NCBI RefSeq assembly: GCF_014779665.1
Contig: NZ_JACXYY010000005.1
Span: 1 to 64,000 of the forward strand
Origin: Nocardioides hwasunensis
Lineage (GTDB): Bacteria > Actinomycetota > Actinomycetes > Propionibacteriales > Nocardioidaceae
Direction of reading: 5' to 3'
DNA: 64,000 nucleotides
Within the stretch, counting starts at the first letter, position 1. Every line of letters starts with the position of its first letter. A model generated the notes under the pieces. It ran no database searches and was not told the DNA's origin. It saw only the letters and a program-made list of their open reading frames with translations. Of the stretch, positions 9,895 to 18,364 are shown piece by piece. A program made the position numbers and the translations under genes.

Positions 9895-10959
9895 CTAGTG
9901 GTGAGCCCCGTCGCCCATGGGCATGTGGCCGTGCTCGGGCGGCCAGTCGCCGGCGGGTGGGCGCCCCTGCCGGTCGTGGACGTGGAAGTAGGTGCTCATG
10001 CCCATGTCGGAGTGCGTCTGCAGGTGGCAGTGCAGCATCCAGTGGCCCGGCCCGGACCCTTCCCCGGCGACGACCTGGAAGCCGAAGCTGTCGCCGGGGC
10101 CGATGGTCTTGTTGTCGATGACCGGGACCATGTCGGCCCAGGCGTCGTCGGGCAGCATCCCGGTGCGGGTGTCGGCCCAGGTGTGGCCGTGCAGGTGCCA
10201 CGTGTGCAGCTCGGATCCGAGGGCGATGTTGACGAACTCGATCCGCTCGCCCTGGTTGGCCACGATGCTGGTGTTGGAGCGCACCGGGTTGGCCGGGTCG
10301 TAGGTGTCGGTGTCGGGGTAGCGACGGGCGTTGAGCTCCATCCCGTCCCCGAACGCCGTCACGTAGGTCGACACCGGCAGGGGGTCGTTGCGCCGACGCA
10401 CGATCAGCGCACCGAACAGCCCGGCCTCGAGCCCGCCGGTGCCGTGCTGGGTGCCCACCACGTGGTCGTGGTACCACCAGTAGCCCGCCGACCCGGCGAT
10501 GCCGTTGGCCCGCGCGGCGGGTCGGGCCCACCACACGTAGCTGCGGGACTCGCCCGGCGCCACCCACGACCCGCTGTGGACGGTGCCGTCGGAGTCCTGC
10601 CCGTAGCGCACCCCGTGGGCGTGCAGCGAGATGCCGATCGGGGTGTGCTCGTCGGTGCGCAGCGCCTCCAGCGTCTCGGCCGAGACCTCGTTGTGCAGCA
10701 CGATCTCGATGGCCTCGCCCTCGACCATCTCGATCGTCGGACCCGGCACGGACGCGGTCTCCGGCGTCCGGCCGTAGCCGATGCGCTTCTCGCCGGAGTA
10801 GTCCGGCAGCTCCACGGCGTACAGCTGGATCCGGCGGCTCGGCGACGGGAAGCCGGCCGGGACGGCGGCCTCCGCGCCCTGCAGGGCTGCGGCGCCGCCG
10901 ACGACGACGACCGGTCCGGCGCCGAGGCCCCGGAGGATGGATCGACGGGTGGGGGACAT
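9895..10959 (-). CDS. Tat-exported two-domain multicopper oxidase
   Basis: This 354-residue oxidase couples one-electron oxidation of a substrate or partner to reduction of O2 to water. The Tat signal is TRRSILRGLGAGPVVVVGG. The copper ligand set is complete: HAHG (about residue 112), WWYHDH (about 163), HTWHLHGH (about 258) and HCHLQTHSDMGM (about 313), with the Cys and Met of the T1 site in the last. The length fits small two-domain laccase-like enzymes, which trimerise. The C-terminus is His-rich (HGHMPMGDGAHH). ATG 10959 is chosen because AAAGGA lies 6 nt upstream. It is the third gene of an operon behind a cupredoxin and a GSDH-type dehydrogenase (32-nt gaps), suggesting it is the electron-accepting end. 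Confidence 0.9.
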   Translation of the reverse strand: MSPTRRSILRGLGAGPVVVVGGAAALQGAEAAVPAGFPSPSRRIQLYAVELPDYSGEKRIGYGRTPETASVPGPTIEMVEGEAIEIVLHNEVSAETLEALRTDEHTPIGISLHAHGVRYGQDSDGTVHSGSWVAPGESRSYVWWARPAARANGIAGSAGYWWYHDHVVGTQHGTGGLEAGLFGALIVRRRNDPLPVSTYVTAFGDGMELNARRYPDTDTYDPANPVRSNTSIVANQGERIEFVNIALGSELHTWHLHGHTWADTRTGMLPDDAWADMVPVIDNKTIGPGDSFGFQVVAGEGSGPGHWMLHCHLQTHSDMGMSTYFHVHDRQGRPPAGDWPPEHGHMPMGDGAHH

Positions 10960-10991
10960 GCGGTGTCCTTTCGACTGGGACGACTCGGTCA

Positions 10992-12605
10992 TCACGCGCC
11001 CTGCCTTCCGACGTCGGACCGGTTGGCGGCGCTCACGATGCGCGAGCGCTCGGCGCCGGTGACGTAGCCGTCCTCGAGGAGGCCGGCGAGCACCGAGCGG
11101 ACGTGGACCATGAACGCGTCGTGGCTCGACCAGCGGGCCTCGTCGCGGATCAGGTCGTCGATCGTGCAGGAGCCGTCGCCGGTGACGCGGTTGCGCACGT
11201 CGGTCCCGATGGTGCCCATGACGACCACCGGGCTCGGGTCGGGTGTCGGACAGGCCGGGGCGGCGGTGTCGGCGACGATGGTGAAGCCTACGGTGCCGAC
11301 CTCGGAGACGTTGCCGCCGAGGTCCACCGCGCGGTACTGCATCGTGTGTGCGCCCTCCTCGTCGACGGTCACGGGCTCGTCGTACGTCGTCCAGTCGCCG
11401 TCGTCGAGCAGGTACTCGGTGCGTGCCACGCCCGAGCCCTCGTCGGTGGCGTCGAGGGTGACGGTGACCTCGCCCCGGTAGGCCCAGGTCGCGTCCTGGG
11501 TGCCGGCGATCGACGCGGTCGCCACGGGAGGCTCGGTGTCGTCGTCGGGCGCCTCCACGACGGTGAAGGACAGCTCGCCGACCTCGGAGACGTTGCCGGC
11601 CGCGTCGGTGGCCCGGTAGGTCACCGTGTGGTCGCCGACCGCGGTCACGTCGAACACGTCGGTGTAGGCCGTCCAGTCACCGCCGTCGAGGGTGTACTCC
11701 ACGGAGGCGATCTCGGACTGTGCGTCCTGGGCGTTGATCATCACCTCGGCCCGACCCAGGTAGGCGCCGTCGTCGTTGGTCTCGCCGTGCACCATGCCCT
11801 CCACCGTCGGGGGCGTCGTGTCCGGCCCGTCGGCCGCGACCACCGAGAAGGCCTCGTTGCCCTCCTCGGAGACGTTGCCGGCCTCGTCGGTCGCGCGATA
11901 GCCGATGGTGTGGTCGCCGACCTCGTCGACGACGACCGGCTCGGTGTAGGGCTGCCAACCCAGGTCGTCGACCTGGTACTCGACCGAGGCCAGCCCGCTG
12001 CCGCCCTCCTCGTCCGTGGCGCGCACCGTGGCGGTGGCCTGACCGATGTAGGCGCCGTCGGCGTCCTGGTCACCGGCCAGCGACACCGCGACCTCCGGAG
12101 GCGTGGTGTCCTCGTCCGGGTCACCCCCGCCGCCGCTGGTGACGACGAGCAGGCCCTGCATCTGGCCGTGGCCGGGGATCGTGCAGAAGAAGCGGTACGT
12201 CCCGACGCTCAGGTCGACCTCGACCTCCCAGCGACCGCCGTTCTCGTCGCTGGGCGAGGCCAGGATGTCGACGTCGACGTCGTCGTTGTACTGCCCGCCG
12301 GAGGTGTCGAACGTCAGCGTGTGCTGCAGGCCGCTGGTGTTGCCGGTCGCGGTCGAGTTCTCGAACACGATGGTCGCCGGGCCGGAGGTCGCCTCGGTGG
12401 TCTGCGACGCGTAGGCGGTGGTGCTGTTGTTGCCGGTCCAGGTCAGCGTCTGCGCCGCTGCCTGCTCGGCCGAGGCCGGCGCGGCGGCCGCGACAGGTGC
12501 GAGCGTCGCAGCGGCCGGTGCCGCCGGCGCCGCCCCGAACGCCGGGCCGAAGGCGGCAGCTGCCACCAGCCCGGCCAGCAGTCCGTACGTGATCCTCTTC
12601 GTCAT
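10992..12605 (-). CDS. Secreted cupredoxin with three Ig-like repeats
   Basis: This 537-residue exported protein has a signal peptide (MTKRITYGLLAGLVAAAAFG). A cupredoxin domain spans about residues 47-158, with type 1 copper ligands visible as His in LQHTLTF and Cys, His and Met in FFCTIPGHGQM. Three OmpL47-like Ig repeats follow (about 165-450), each containing YRATDxAGNVSE or a close variant. A C-terminal module of about 80 residues starts CPTPDP and has CTIDDLIRDEARW. The same module occurs in the upstream gene product. ATG 12605 has GAGAGG 9 nt upstream; an in-frame ATG at 12641 overlaps the upstream stop (ATGA) and is possible. It is likely an electron carrier between the dehydrogenase and the oxidase of the operon. 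Confidence 0.82.
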   Translation of the reverse strand: MTKRITYGLLAGLVAAAAFGPAFGAAPAAPAAATLAPVAAAAPASAEQAAAQTLTWTGNNSTTAYASQTTEATSGPATIVFENSTATGNTSGLQHTLTFDTSGGQYNDDVDVDILASPSDENGGRWEVEVDLSVGTYRFFCTIPGHGQMQGLLVVTSGGGGDPDEDTTPPEVAVSLAGDQDADGAYIGQATATVRATDEEGGSGLASVEYQVDDLGWQPYTEPVVVDEVGDHTIGYRATDEAGNVSEEGNEAFSVVAADGPDTTPPTVEGMVHGETNDDGAYLGRAEVMINAQDAQSEIASVEYTLDGGDWTAYTDVFDVTAVGDHTVTYRATDAAGNVSEVGELSFTVVEAPDDDTEPPVATASIAGTQDATWAYRGEVTVTLDATDEGSGVARTEYLLDDGDWTTYDEPVTVDEEGAHTMQYRAVDLGGNVSEVGTVGFTIVADTAAPACPTPDPSPVVVMGTIGTDVRNRVTGDGSCTIDDLIRDEARWSSHDAFMVHVRSVLAGLLEDGYVTGAERSRIVSAANRSDVGRQGA

Positions 12606-12637
12606 CTCGGTGGTCCTCTCGGTGCTCCGGGTCGCCC

Positions 12638-15600
12638 TCATCGCTGCTGCACCCGGATGTTGCGGAACTCCGCGGCGTCGCGGTCGCTGTGGTTCTGCAG
12701 ACCGAGGTAGCCGGAGAGGAACTGACGCATGTCGGTCGGCGGGTCGCCGGCACGCGACGACTCCTGGCCGGGTGCGTTGGTGAAGGTGTTGATGCGCACC
12801 CCGTTCCGCGTGATCGTGTACTGCTGGCCCTGGACCCGGATCTCGTAGTCGTTCCAGACGTTCTTCGCCGTCGGACGAGCGGCCTGCAGGCCCACCGGGT
12901 CGAAGTTGTAGACCGACCCGGTCTTCTGGGTCTCGCCCTCCTCGCCGTCGTAGATCTGGATCTCGTGGCCGCAGTAGATGGCCACCCAGGCCTGCGAGGT
13001 GCGGGCCGAGCCGGTCGTCCCGCACGAGCCGGCGGGCCGGTCCTCGAGCGGGGTCCGCAGGTCGGGGAACCGCGTGAACACGCCGGTGTTGGCGCGCGCG
13101 CCCTCCGGTGCGATGTCGCGGAACTGCAGGCGCACGGTGAAGTCACCGAACGGCCGCTCGGCGTACCACAGCATCCCGAGACCGCCGGAGGTGCGCAGCG
13201 TGCCCTGGCCGGTGCGCCGGAAGTTGCCGGACGGTGCCTGCTCCCACTTGCGGAACGAGGCGGCCGAGCCGTCGAAGATCGGCGTGTACGGCGGCGCCAC
13301 CCCCACGCCGGAGCTGACCGCGGCCCGCTCCATGGCCCGCTTCTCGATCGCGTTGATCGACCGGTCGGCGACCATGCGCCGGGTGAGGGCCGTGACGTAG
13401 GCGGTGAACTCGGCCTGCGAGCCCCACGCGCTCTCGTCGTCGACGACGTCGTTGAGCGTGCACCCGCCGCCGACGTCGAGGTTGAAGACCCCGGTGTCGT
13501 CGCCGAGGAACCACACGGTCTCGCGAGCGTCGGGGGCCGGGCAGCTCACCTCGAGCGGCACGGTGTTGGTGGCCTCCTCGCCGTCGGTGTAGCCGACGGT
13601 CAGCGTCACCTCGTGCGTCCCGCCCTCGGTGAAGGTGTGGGTGGGGTTCATCTGCGTCGAGGTGGTGCCGTCACCGAAGTCCCAGGCCCAGGACGTGCCA
13701 CCCGGGGCCCGGAACGAGTAGCGGGTGGGCGTGGCCTGCGTGGTGGGCGCAGCGTCGTACGCCGCCGCGGCAGTGCGCAGGTCCTGGTCGGCCATGGCCC
13801 GCATCTGGCTCGGGGTCGGAGTGGCCGGACCACCCTTGTAGACGACGCGGATGAGCTTCTGGTTGGGGTGGAGGCTGAAGAAGCCGCCGCCGTAGTCGAG
13901 CAGGTAGAGCGCGCCGTCCTCGCCGAACTTGGCGTCCATCCAGCTCTGCAGCTGCTGGGGCCCGTTGCCGCCGGGGATGATCTTGCGCAGGTCCTCGGCA
14001 TAGGCGGGCGGACCGGCCTGGGACACGGTGCCGGGGTCGACGGTCACCGCGACGCGGTTGTTGGCGTTCGACTGGTCGCCGATGAGCCACTTCCCCTCCC
14101 AGTACGCCGGCCACGCGACGTCGCTGTCGGGGTCGACGTCGTCGCGGCGGTAGGTCGGGCCGGACATGATGGCCTGGCCGCCACCGCGCAGGTAGGGCTG
14201 GGTGAAGGTCTGCTCGTCGGCCTCGTAGGTGGGCACGCCGCTGCCGTCGCCGCGCTCGGGGAACACCGGTCCGCCACCCGAGGGCGAGTACCAGATCATG
14301 TTGCCCCGGGCGTCGGGGATGTCGACCAGGCCGGTGTTGCGCGGCGAGGTGTTCTGCAGGTCGTCGCAGTCGTACCAGTCGCCCGGCTCCTCGGCGTCGG
14401 TGTTGCTGCGGTCGCGGTAGGGCTGCTTGTTGCCCATGCAGAAGGGCCAGCCCTGGTTGCCCGCGGAGGTGATCACCGTGGCGGTCTCGTACTTCGCCGG
14501 GCCCCACGTGGTGCTGGGCTCGGAGGCGTCGGGGCCGACCCAGCCGGCGGTCAGCCAGTCGGTCTCGGTGTCGATCTGCAGGCGCGAGATGTTGCGCACG
14601 CCCATCACGTAGATCTCGGGGCGGGTCTTGCCGCCGCCCTCCTCGTTGCCGGTGAACAGGTTGCCCGCCGGGACGGAGTAGGTGCCGTCGTCCTCGGGGT
14701 GGATCCGGATGACCTTGCCGTTGAGGTCGTTGGTGTTGCCCGAGGTGCGGCGCGCGTCCTGGAAGGACAGCCCCTGGTAGTCCTCGGTCCAGTTGTTGCC
14801 GGAGTAGCCCCCGGAGCCGCCGGAGGAGTTGCTGTCGCCGGAGCCGATGTAGAGGTTGCCGTCGGAGTCGAAGGCCATGCCGCCGCCGGCGTGGCAGCAG
14901 GAGTGGATCTGGGTCTCCCACTCCAGCAGGTCGACGCGGGTCGACTGGTCGATGCTGTCGGCCGCGGGGTCGTAGGTGAAGCGCGAGACGGTGCGCATGC
15001 CCACCCGGCGGTCACGGTCGATCGACTCGTGCGGCATCCAGTAGGTGTAGAGCCAGTTGTTCTCGGCGAAGTCGGGGTCGGCGACGATGCCGAGCAGCCC
15101 CTCCTCGTTCTTGACCAGCTCGTCGCCGCTGCCGCGGTTGCCCATCACGTCGAGGGTGGTGAGCAGCGAGACGTCGCCGGTGTCCGGGTCGTAGCGGTGG
15201 ATGGTGCCGCAGCCGAGGCCGACGTCCGGGTCGTCCCAGCTCGCGACGGGGCCGGACGGGCAGGAGGCCTTGCCGACGTAGAAGACGTCGCCGCCGGGAG
15301 CGACCGTGAGCCCGTGGGACTCCCCGATCTGGTCGAGCTCGCCGGGCTGGTTGGGCGCGGTGAGGCGCTCGACCTCGTAGTTGGAGGCGATGGTGGCCTG
15401 GCAGTCGCCGCGCACCATGCCCGCCGTCCACTGCAGCGCACCGGCGAGGTGCGAGCGGAACGCGTCGTTGTCGAACGACGCCGCGGTGGCGCCCATCCCG
15501 GTGTAGAACGAGCGGCCGCGCTGCACGTCCTGGCACCAGGAGATGGGGTGGAACGGGCCGTTGCCGTCGACCGAGCCCGCCGACGGAGCGTAGGTGCTCT

Positions 15601-16354
15601 CGTTGACCTGGGCGATCGTGTGGACGTTGCCCAGCGGGTTGGTCTCCCAGTTGGTCCACCGGTCCGTGGCCTCGAAGGTGTAGCCGAGACCCCGACCAGC
15701 GGGGTGCTGGCGGTCGAGCACGTCGACCGTGGCGCGCTGCGGCTTGAAGGGACTGTTGGTCGCGCGAGCGCCGACGAGCGAGGTGAACCAGGCGTTGGCG
15801 GCCTGGGCGCGGACGGCGTCGTGGACACCGAGGAACCCGCCGCCGCCGTTGACGAACTCGCGCAGGCCGCGCAGCTGGGCCCCGTTGAGGGAGGCGCCCT
15901 CGTTGGAGAGGAACACCACCGAGCGGAAGCGGCTGAGGTCGCTGGCGAAGATCGCCGGGTCTTCCGAGACCTCGGTGGCGAAGCCGTGCTGGGTGCCGAG
16001 CTGGCGCACGGTGTTCGCCGCCTTGGCCACGGCGTCCTCCTGGCGCGCCGCGGGCCCGTGGAAGACGAGCACCGTGGGACGGGCGGCGGCCGCGACGGCG
16101 GCCATCGTCGTGGGCGTCGCCATCGGCCCGACGAGCGCGTCGGTGGAGCTCGCCGGCGCGGCGCTCGTGGCCTCCGGGCCGGCCGGATCGTCTGCGCCGG
16201 CCGCCCCGCTGGGCGCGAGCCCGAGGCCGACGACGCAGGCGAGTGCGGCGCCCGCTGCGATGGTGCTGCGCCGCCAGCGACGGGCACGAGCCCGTCCGGA
16301 CGGCGGGCCGGAAGCTGCTGCTCCTGGACGTGGGCATGACTGTGCTGTGCGCAC
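12638..16354 (-). CDS. Secreted ThuA / GSDH-type dehydrogenase / PKD / 3-keto-disaccharide hydrolase fusion
   Basis: This 1238-residue multidomain exported protein starts with a signal segment (RRSTIAAGAALACVVGLG, about residues 28-45). A ThuA-like domain (about 91-315) has LREFVNGGGGFLGVHDA. A glucose/sorbosone dehydrogenase-type PQQ beta-propeller (about 325-840) has HSCCHAGGGMAFD, GKVIRIHPEDDG and YVMGVRNISRLQ. A PKD domain (about 860-935) has WDFGDGTTSTQMNPTHTF. A module starting CPAPD (about 936-1018) is shared with the next gene. The C-terminal 3-keto-disaccharide hydrolase (DUF1080) domain (about 1025-1238) has GMLWYAERPFGDFTVRLQF and ends GYLGLQNHSDRDAAEFRNIR. GTG 16354 follows AAAGGA by 8 nt; an in-frame TTG at 16381 is weaker. 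The domain set suggests oxidation and cleavage of glycosides outside the cell; the substrate is unknown. Confidence 0.85.
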   Translation of the reverse strand: MRTAQSCPRPGAAASGPPSGRARARRWRRSTIAAGAALACVVGLGLAPSGAAGADDPAGPEATSAAPASSTDALVGPMATPTTMAAVAAAARPTVLVFHGPAARQEDAVAKAANTVRQLGTQHGFATEVSEDPAIFASDLSRFRSVVFLSNEGASLNGAQLRGLREFVNGGGGFLGVHDAVRAQAANAWFTSLVGARATNSPFKPQRATVDVLDRQHPAGRGLGYTFEATDRWTNWETNPLGNVHTIAQVNESTYAPSAGSVDGNGPFHPISWCQDVQRGRSFYTGMGATAASFDNDAFRSHLAGALQWTAGMVRGDCQATIASNYEVERLTAPNQPGELDQIGESHGLTVAPGGDVFYVGKASCPSGPVASWDDPDVGLGCGTIHRYDPDTGDVSLLTTLDVMGNRGSGDELVKNEEGLLGIVADPDFAENNWLYTYWMPHESIDRDRRVGMRTVSRFTYDPAADSIDQSTRVDLLEWETQIHSCCHAGGGMAFDSDGNLYIGSGDSNSSGGSGGYSGNNWTEDYQGLSFQDARRTSGNTNDLNGKVIRIHPEDDGTYSVPAGNLFTGNEEGGGKTRPEIYVMGVRNISRLQIDTETDWLTAGWVGPDASEPSTTWGPAKYETATVITSAGNQGWPFCMGNKQPYRDRSNTDAEEPGDWYDCDDLQNTSPRNTGLVDIPDARGNMIWYSPSGGGPVFPERGDGSGVPTYEADEQTFTQPYLRGGGQAIMSGPTYRRDDVDPDSDVAWPAYWEGKWLIGDQSNANNRVAVTVDPGTVSQAGPPAYAEDLRKIIPGGNGPQQLQSWMDAKFGEDGALYLLDYGGGFFSLHPNQKLIRVVYKGGPATPTPSQMRAMADQDLRTAAAAYDAAPTTQATPTRYSFRAPGGTSWAWDFGDGTTSTQMNPTHTFTEGGTHEVTLTVGYTDGEEATNTVPLEVSCPAPDARETVWFLGDDTGVFNLDVGGGCTLNDVVDDESAWGSQAEFTAYVTALTRRMVADRSINAIEKRAMERAAVSSGVGVAPPYTPIFDGSAASFRKWEQAPSGNFRRTGQGTLRTSGGLGMLWYAERPFGDFTVRLQFRDIAPEGARANTGVFTRFPDLRTPLEDRPAGSCGTTGSARTSQAWVAIYCGHEIQIYDGEEGETQKTGSVYNFDPVGLQAARPTAKNVWNDYEIRVQGQQYTITRNGVRINTFTNAPGQESSRAGDPPTDMRQFLSGYLGLQNHSDRDAAEFRNIRVQQR

Positions 16355-16413
16355 TGGCTGGGTCCTTTCCCGAGAAGACAAGCCGTACGAATTCTTTACC
16401 CAACGTAAGTCGT

Positions 16414-16429
16414 TGTGTCTGTCGTCACA
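16414..16429 (-). promoter_or_regulatory. Crp-like operator upstream of the ThuA/GSDH operon
   Basis: TGTGT-N6-TCACA on the plus strand, 9 of 10 half-site bases of the TGTGA-N6-TCACA consensus, extended by T16413/A16430 to TTGTG...CACAA. Its centre is about 67 nt upstream of the GTG start. A crp gene is encoded at 62.9 kb, and a similar site precedes the second ThuA/GSDH gene. Confidence 0.5.
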
Positions 16430-16450
16430 AGAGGTTCGGCACCATCAATC

Positions 16451-16463
16451 GTCAACTTTTGAC
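16451..16463 (-). promoter_or_regulatory. GTCAA-N3-TTGAC inverted repeat
   Basis: Perfect 5-bp arms around CTT. The 13-mer CAACTTTTGACTG (16453-16465) recurs with one change (CAACTTTTGATTG) at 23944-23956 upstream of the other ThuA/GSDH gene. Read on the minus strand the repeat contains TTGACG, a possible -35. It may be an operator shared by the two genes. Confidence 0.4.
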
Positions 16464-16523
16464 TGGTGCGCGACAAAACTCTTCGCGGCGACGGCGAGGG
16501 TGGGAAGACCCCGGAAATGACGA

Positions 16524-16549
16524 ACGGACCCACGTCTCCGTGGGTCCGT
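16524..16549 (-). terminator. Terminator downstream of tRNA-Pro
   Basis: Arms ACGGACCCACG (16524-16534) and CGTGGGTCCGT (16539-16549) pair perfectly around a 4-nt loop. It lies 30 nt past the 3' end of the minus-strand tRNA. Confidence 0.8.
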
Positions 16550-16578
16550 CGTCGCGGATGTCCTGCGACATCACTGGG

Positions 16579-16652
16579 TCGGGCTGACAGGATTTGAACC
16601 TGCGGCCTCCTCGTCCCGAACGAGGCGCGCTACCAAGCTGCGCCACAGCCCG
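16579..16652 (-). tRNA. tRNA-Pro (anticodon CGG)
   Basis: The 74-nt reverse complement has acceptor stem CGGGCTG/CAGCCCG and discriminator A. The D-loop is AGCTTGGTAG, the anticodon loop TTCGGGA gives CGG, and the T-loop is GGTTCAAATCC. CCA is not encoded. Confidence 0.95.
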
Positions 16653-16754
16653 CCGACCAGCCGGGATCCTGCATGGCAGGAAACCTGTCTGGGCAACGCC
16701 GGCGAGCATACCGGAGCGATCGAGGGCTCTTGAAATCGCCCCGGCCCGGTGGAC

Positions 16755-17384
16755 TCAGTCCGGCCGGCGCCGGGTCAGGCTGAGGTGGACCACGCCGCTC
16801 GGCGCGACGACGGACTCGATGTGGAAGCGGGCCTCCAGGCCCTCCAGACCGTCCCAGAGCGGGGTGCCACGACCGAGCACGATCGGCACCACGGCGACGT
16901 GCAGGTGGTCGACCAGGTCGGCGCCCACGAAGGCCCGGACCGTGCTCGCGCCGCCACCGATGCGGACGTCGAGATCGCCTGCGGCATCGCGAGCGACCGC
17001 GAGCGCCTCGGCCGGCGAGGCGTCGAGGAAGTGGAACGTCGTGCCGCCCTCCATCTGCAGCGGATCGCGCGGCCGGTGCGTGAGGACGTACGTCGGGGTG
17101 TGGAAGGGCGGGTCCTCGCCCCACCAGCCGCGCCAGTCGGGGTCGTCCTGCCAGCCGGGCGGCCCGAACTTGTGCGCGCCCATGATCTCGGCGCCGAAGC
17201 CGACGTCGTACTGCCGGCCGTAGAGCGCGTCGATGCCGTTCGGTGCACCCTCCTGCCACGTGGCGAAGCGCCACTCGTGCAGCTTCATCCCCGCATGGCC
17301 AAACGGCGTCTCGAGGGTCTGCGGCTCACCCGCACCGCAGCCGTCGAGCGAGATCGCGAAGTTGGTCACGCGGACGAGCGGCAT
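16755..17384 (-). CDS. Dihydrofolate reductase family protein (RibD C-terminal fold)
   Basis: This 209-residue protein of the broad DHFR/RibD reductase family starts MPLVRVTNFAISLDGCGAG. It contains the family's D-G near the start, a GAEIMGAHKFG segment (about residue 65) and the IGGGASTVRAFVGADLVDHLHV motif (about 142-163). The segment IVLGRGTPLWDG follows. These proteins bind NADPH and are usually standalone enzymes of unknown substrate in Actinobacteria, not folate DHFR. It sits 18 nt from the phosphoesterase gene on the same strand. No signal peptide. Confidence 0.85.
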   Translation of the reverse strand: MPLVRVTNFAISLDGCGAGEPQTLETPFGHAGMKLHEWRFATWQEGAPNGIDALYGRQYDVGFGAEIMGAHKFGPPGWQDDPDWRGWWGEDPPFHTPTYVLTHRPRDPLQMEGGTTFHFLDASPAEALAVARDAAGDLDVRIGGGASTVRAFVGADLVDHLHVAVVPIVLGRGTPLWDGLEGLEARFHIESVVAPSGVVHLSLTRRRPD

Positions 17385-17402
17385 GGGGCTCCTCAGGGGC
17401 GG

Positions 17403-18338
17403 TCAGGACGGGGCGACGAGCGTCATCAAGGTGGCCTCGGGCCGGCAGGCGACCCGGAGCCGTACGTAGGGGTTGGTGCCCAGCCCGGCCGAGACGTGCA
17501 GCCAGGCCGAGACGTCGTCACCGGGCGCCGAGTCGGCCGGGTGGCGGTGCAGGCCGCGGGCACGGGCGGGGTCGAGGTCGCAGTTGGTGGTCAGCGCGCG
17601 ACCCCGGCCGTCGAGGGTGGGCAGGCACACCTGGCCGCCGTGGGTGTGCCCGGCGATGATCGCGTCGTAGCCGTCGGCGGCGAACTGGTCGAGGACCCGG
17701 AGGTACGGCGCGTGGGTGACCGCGAGCCGCACGTCGGCGCCCGGGTCGGCCGGCCCGGCGACCCGCGCGAGGTCGTCGTACCTCAGGTGCGGGTCGTCGA
17801 CGCCCGCGAAGGCGATGGAGGTGCCCCCCACCTTCAGCGCGCCGAAGCCGTTGGTGAGGTCGATCCAGCCGGCGGCGCCGAACCGCGCCTTGAGCTCGGG
17901 CCACGGCAGCTGCGGGGCGCGGGTGTTGCGCTTGCCGGTGTCGGGCAGGAGGTAGCGCAGCGGGTTGCGCAGGCCGGGTGAGTAGTAGTCGTTGGAGCCG
18001 AGGACGTAGACACCCGGCACGTCGAGCAGCGCACCGAGCGCGTCCGTGACGACCGGCACCGACCGCATGTGCGAGAGGTTGTCGCCGGTGTTGACCACGA
18101 GGTCGGGCTCCAGGGCCGCCAACCCCCGCAGCCACTCCTGCTTGGCCCGCTGGTCGGGAGCCATGTGGATGTCGCTGAGGTGCAGCACCTTCAGGGGCGC
18201 GTGCCCGGCCGGCAGCAGCGGCACGGTCACCCGGCGCAGGGTGTACTGGCGGGCCTCCCACGCGGCGTACGTCGCCAGGCCGGCGCCGGCGACCGCGCCC
18301 AGGGTGGCGGTGCGACGCAGGAGCGGGAGGAAAGCCAT
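17403..18338 (-). CDS. Membrane-anchored metallophosphoesterase
   Basis: This 311-residue protein has a hydrophobic N-terminus (LGAVAGAGLATYAAWEA) and then the calcineurin-like metal motifs VLHLSDIHMAPDQ (about residue 50), VNTGDNLSH (about 84), GSNDY (GNH-type, about 113) and IIAGHTHGGQ (about 230). This pattern matches the YkuE-like group beside ponA2 in Actinobacteria (Rv3683 in M. tuberculosis). The natural substrate is not established; lipid or nucleotide phosphoesters are possible. ATG 18338 is taken as start. It faces the YqeY gene across only 26 nt. Confidence 0.9.
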   Translation of the reverse strand: MAFLPLLRRTATLGAVAGAGLATYAAWEARQYTLRRVTVPLLPAGHAPLKVLHLSDIHMAPDQRAKQEWLRGLAALEPDLVVNTGDNLSHMRSVPVVTDALGALLDVPGVYVLGSNDYYSPGLRNPLRYLLPDTGKRNTRAPQLPWPELKARFGAAGWIDLTNGFGALKVGGTSIAFAGVDDPHLRYDDLARVAGPADPGADVRLAVTHAPYLRVLDQFAADGYDAIIAGHTHGGQVCLPTLDGRGRALTTNCDLDPARARGLHRHPADSAPGDDVSAWLHVSAGLGTNPYVRLRVACRPEATLMTLVAPS

Positions 18339-18364
18339 TCGCCAAGGCTGCCACAATGGCTGGC

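Noticed and set aside
12689..16339. Open frame of more than 1200 codons antisense to the ThuA/GSDH fusion
   Set aside because: Low-complexity Val/Gly/Arg/Ala composition; the minus strand carries clear ThuA, GSDH, PKD and hydrolase domains.
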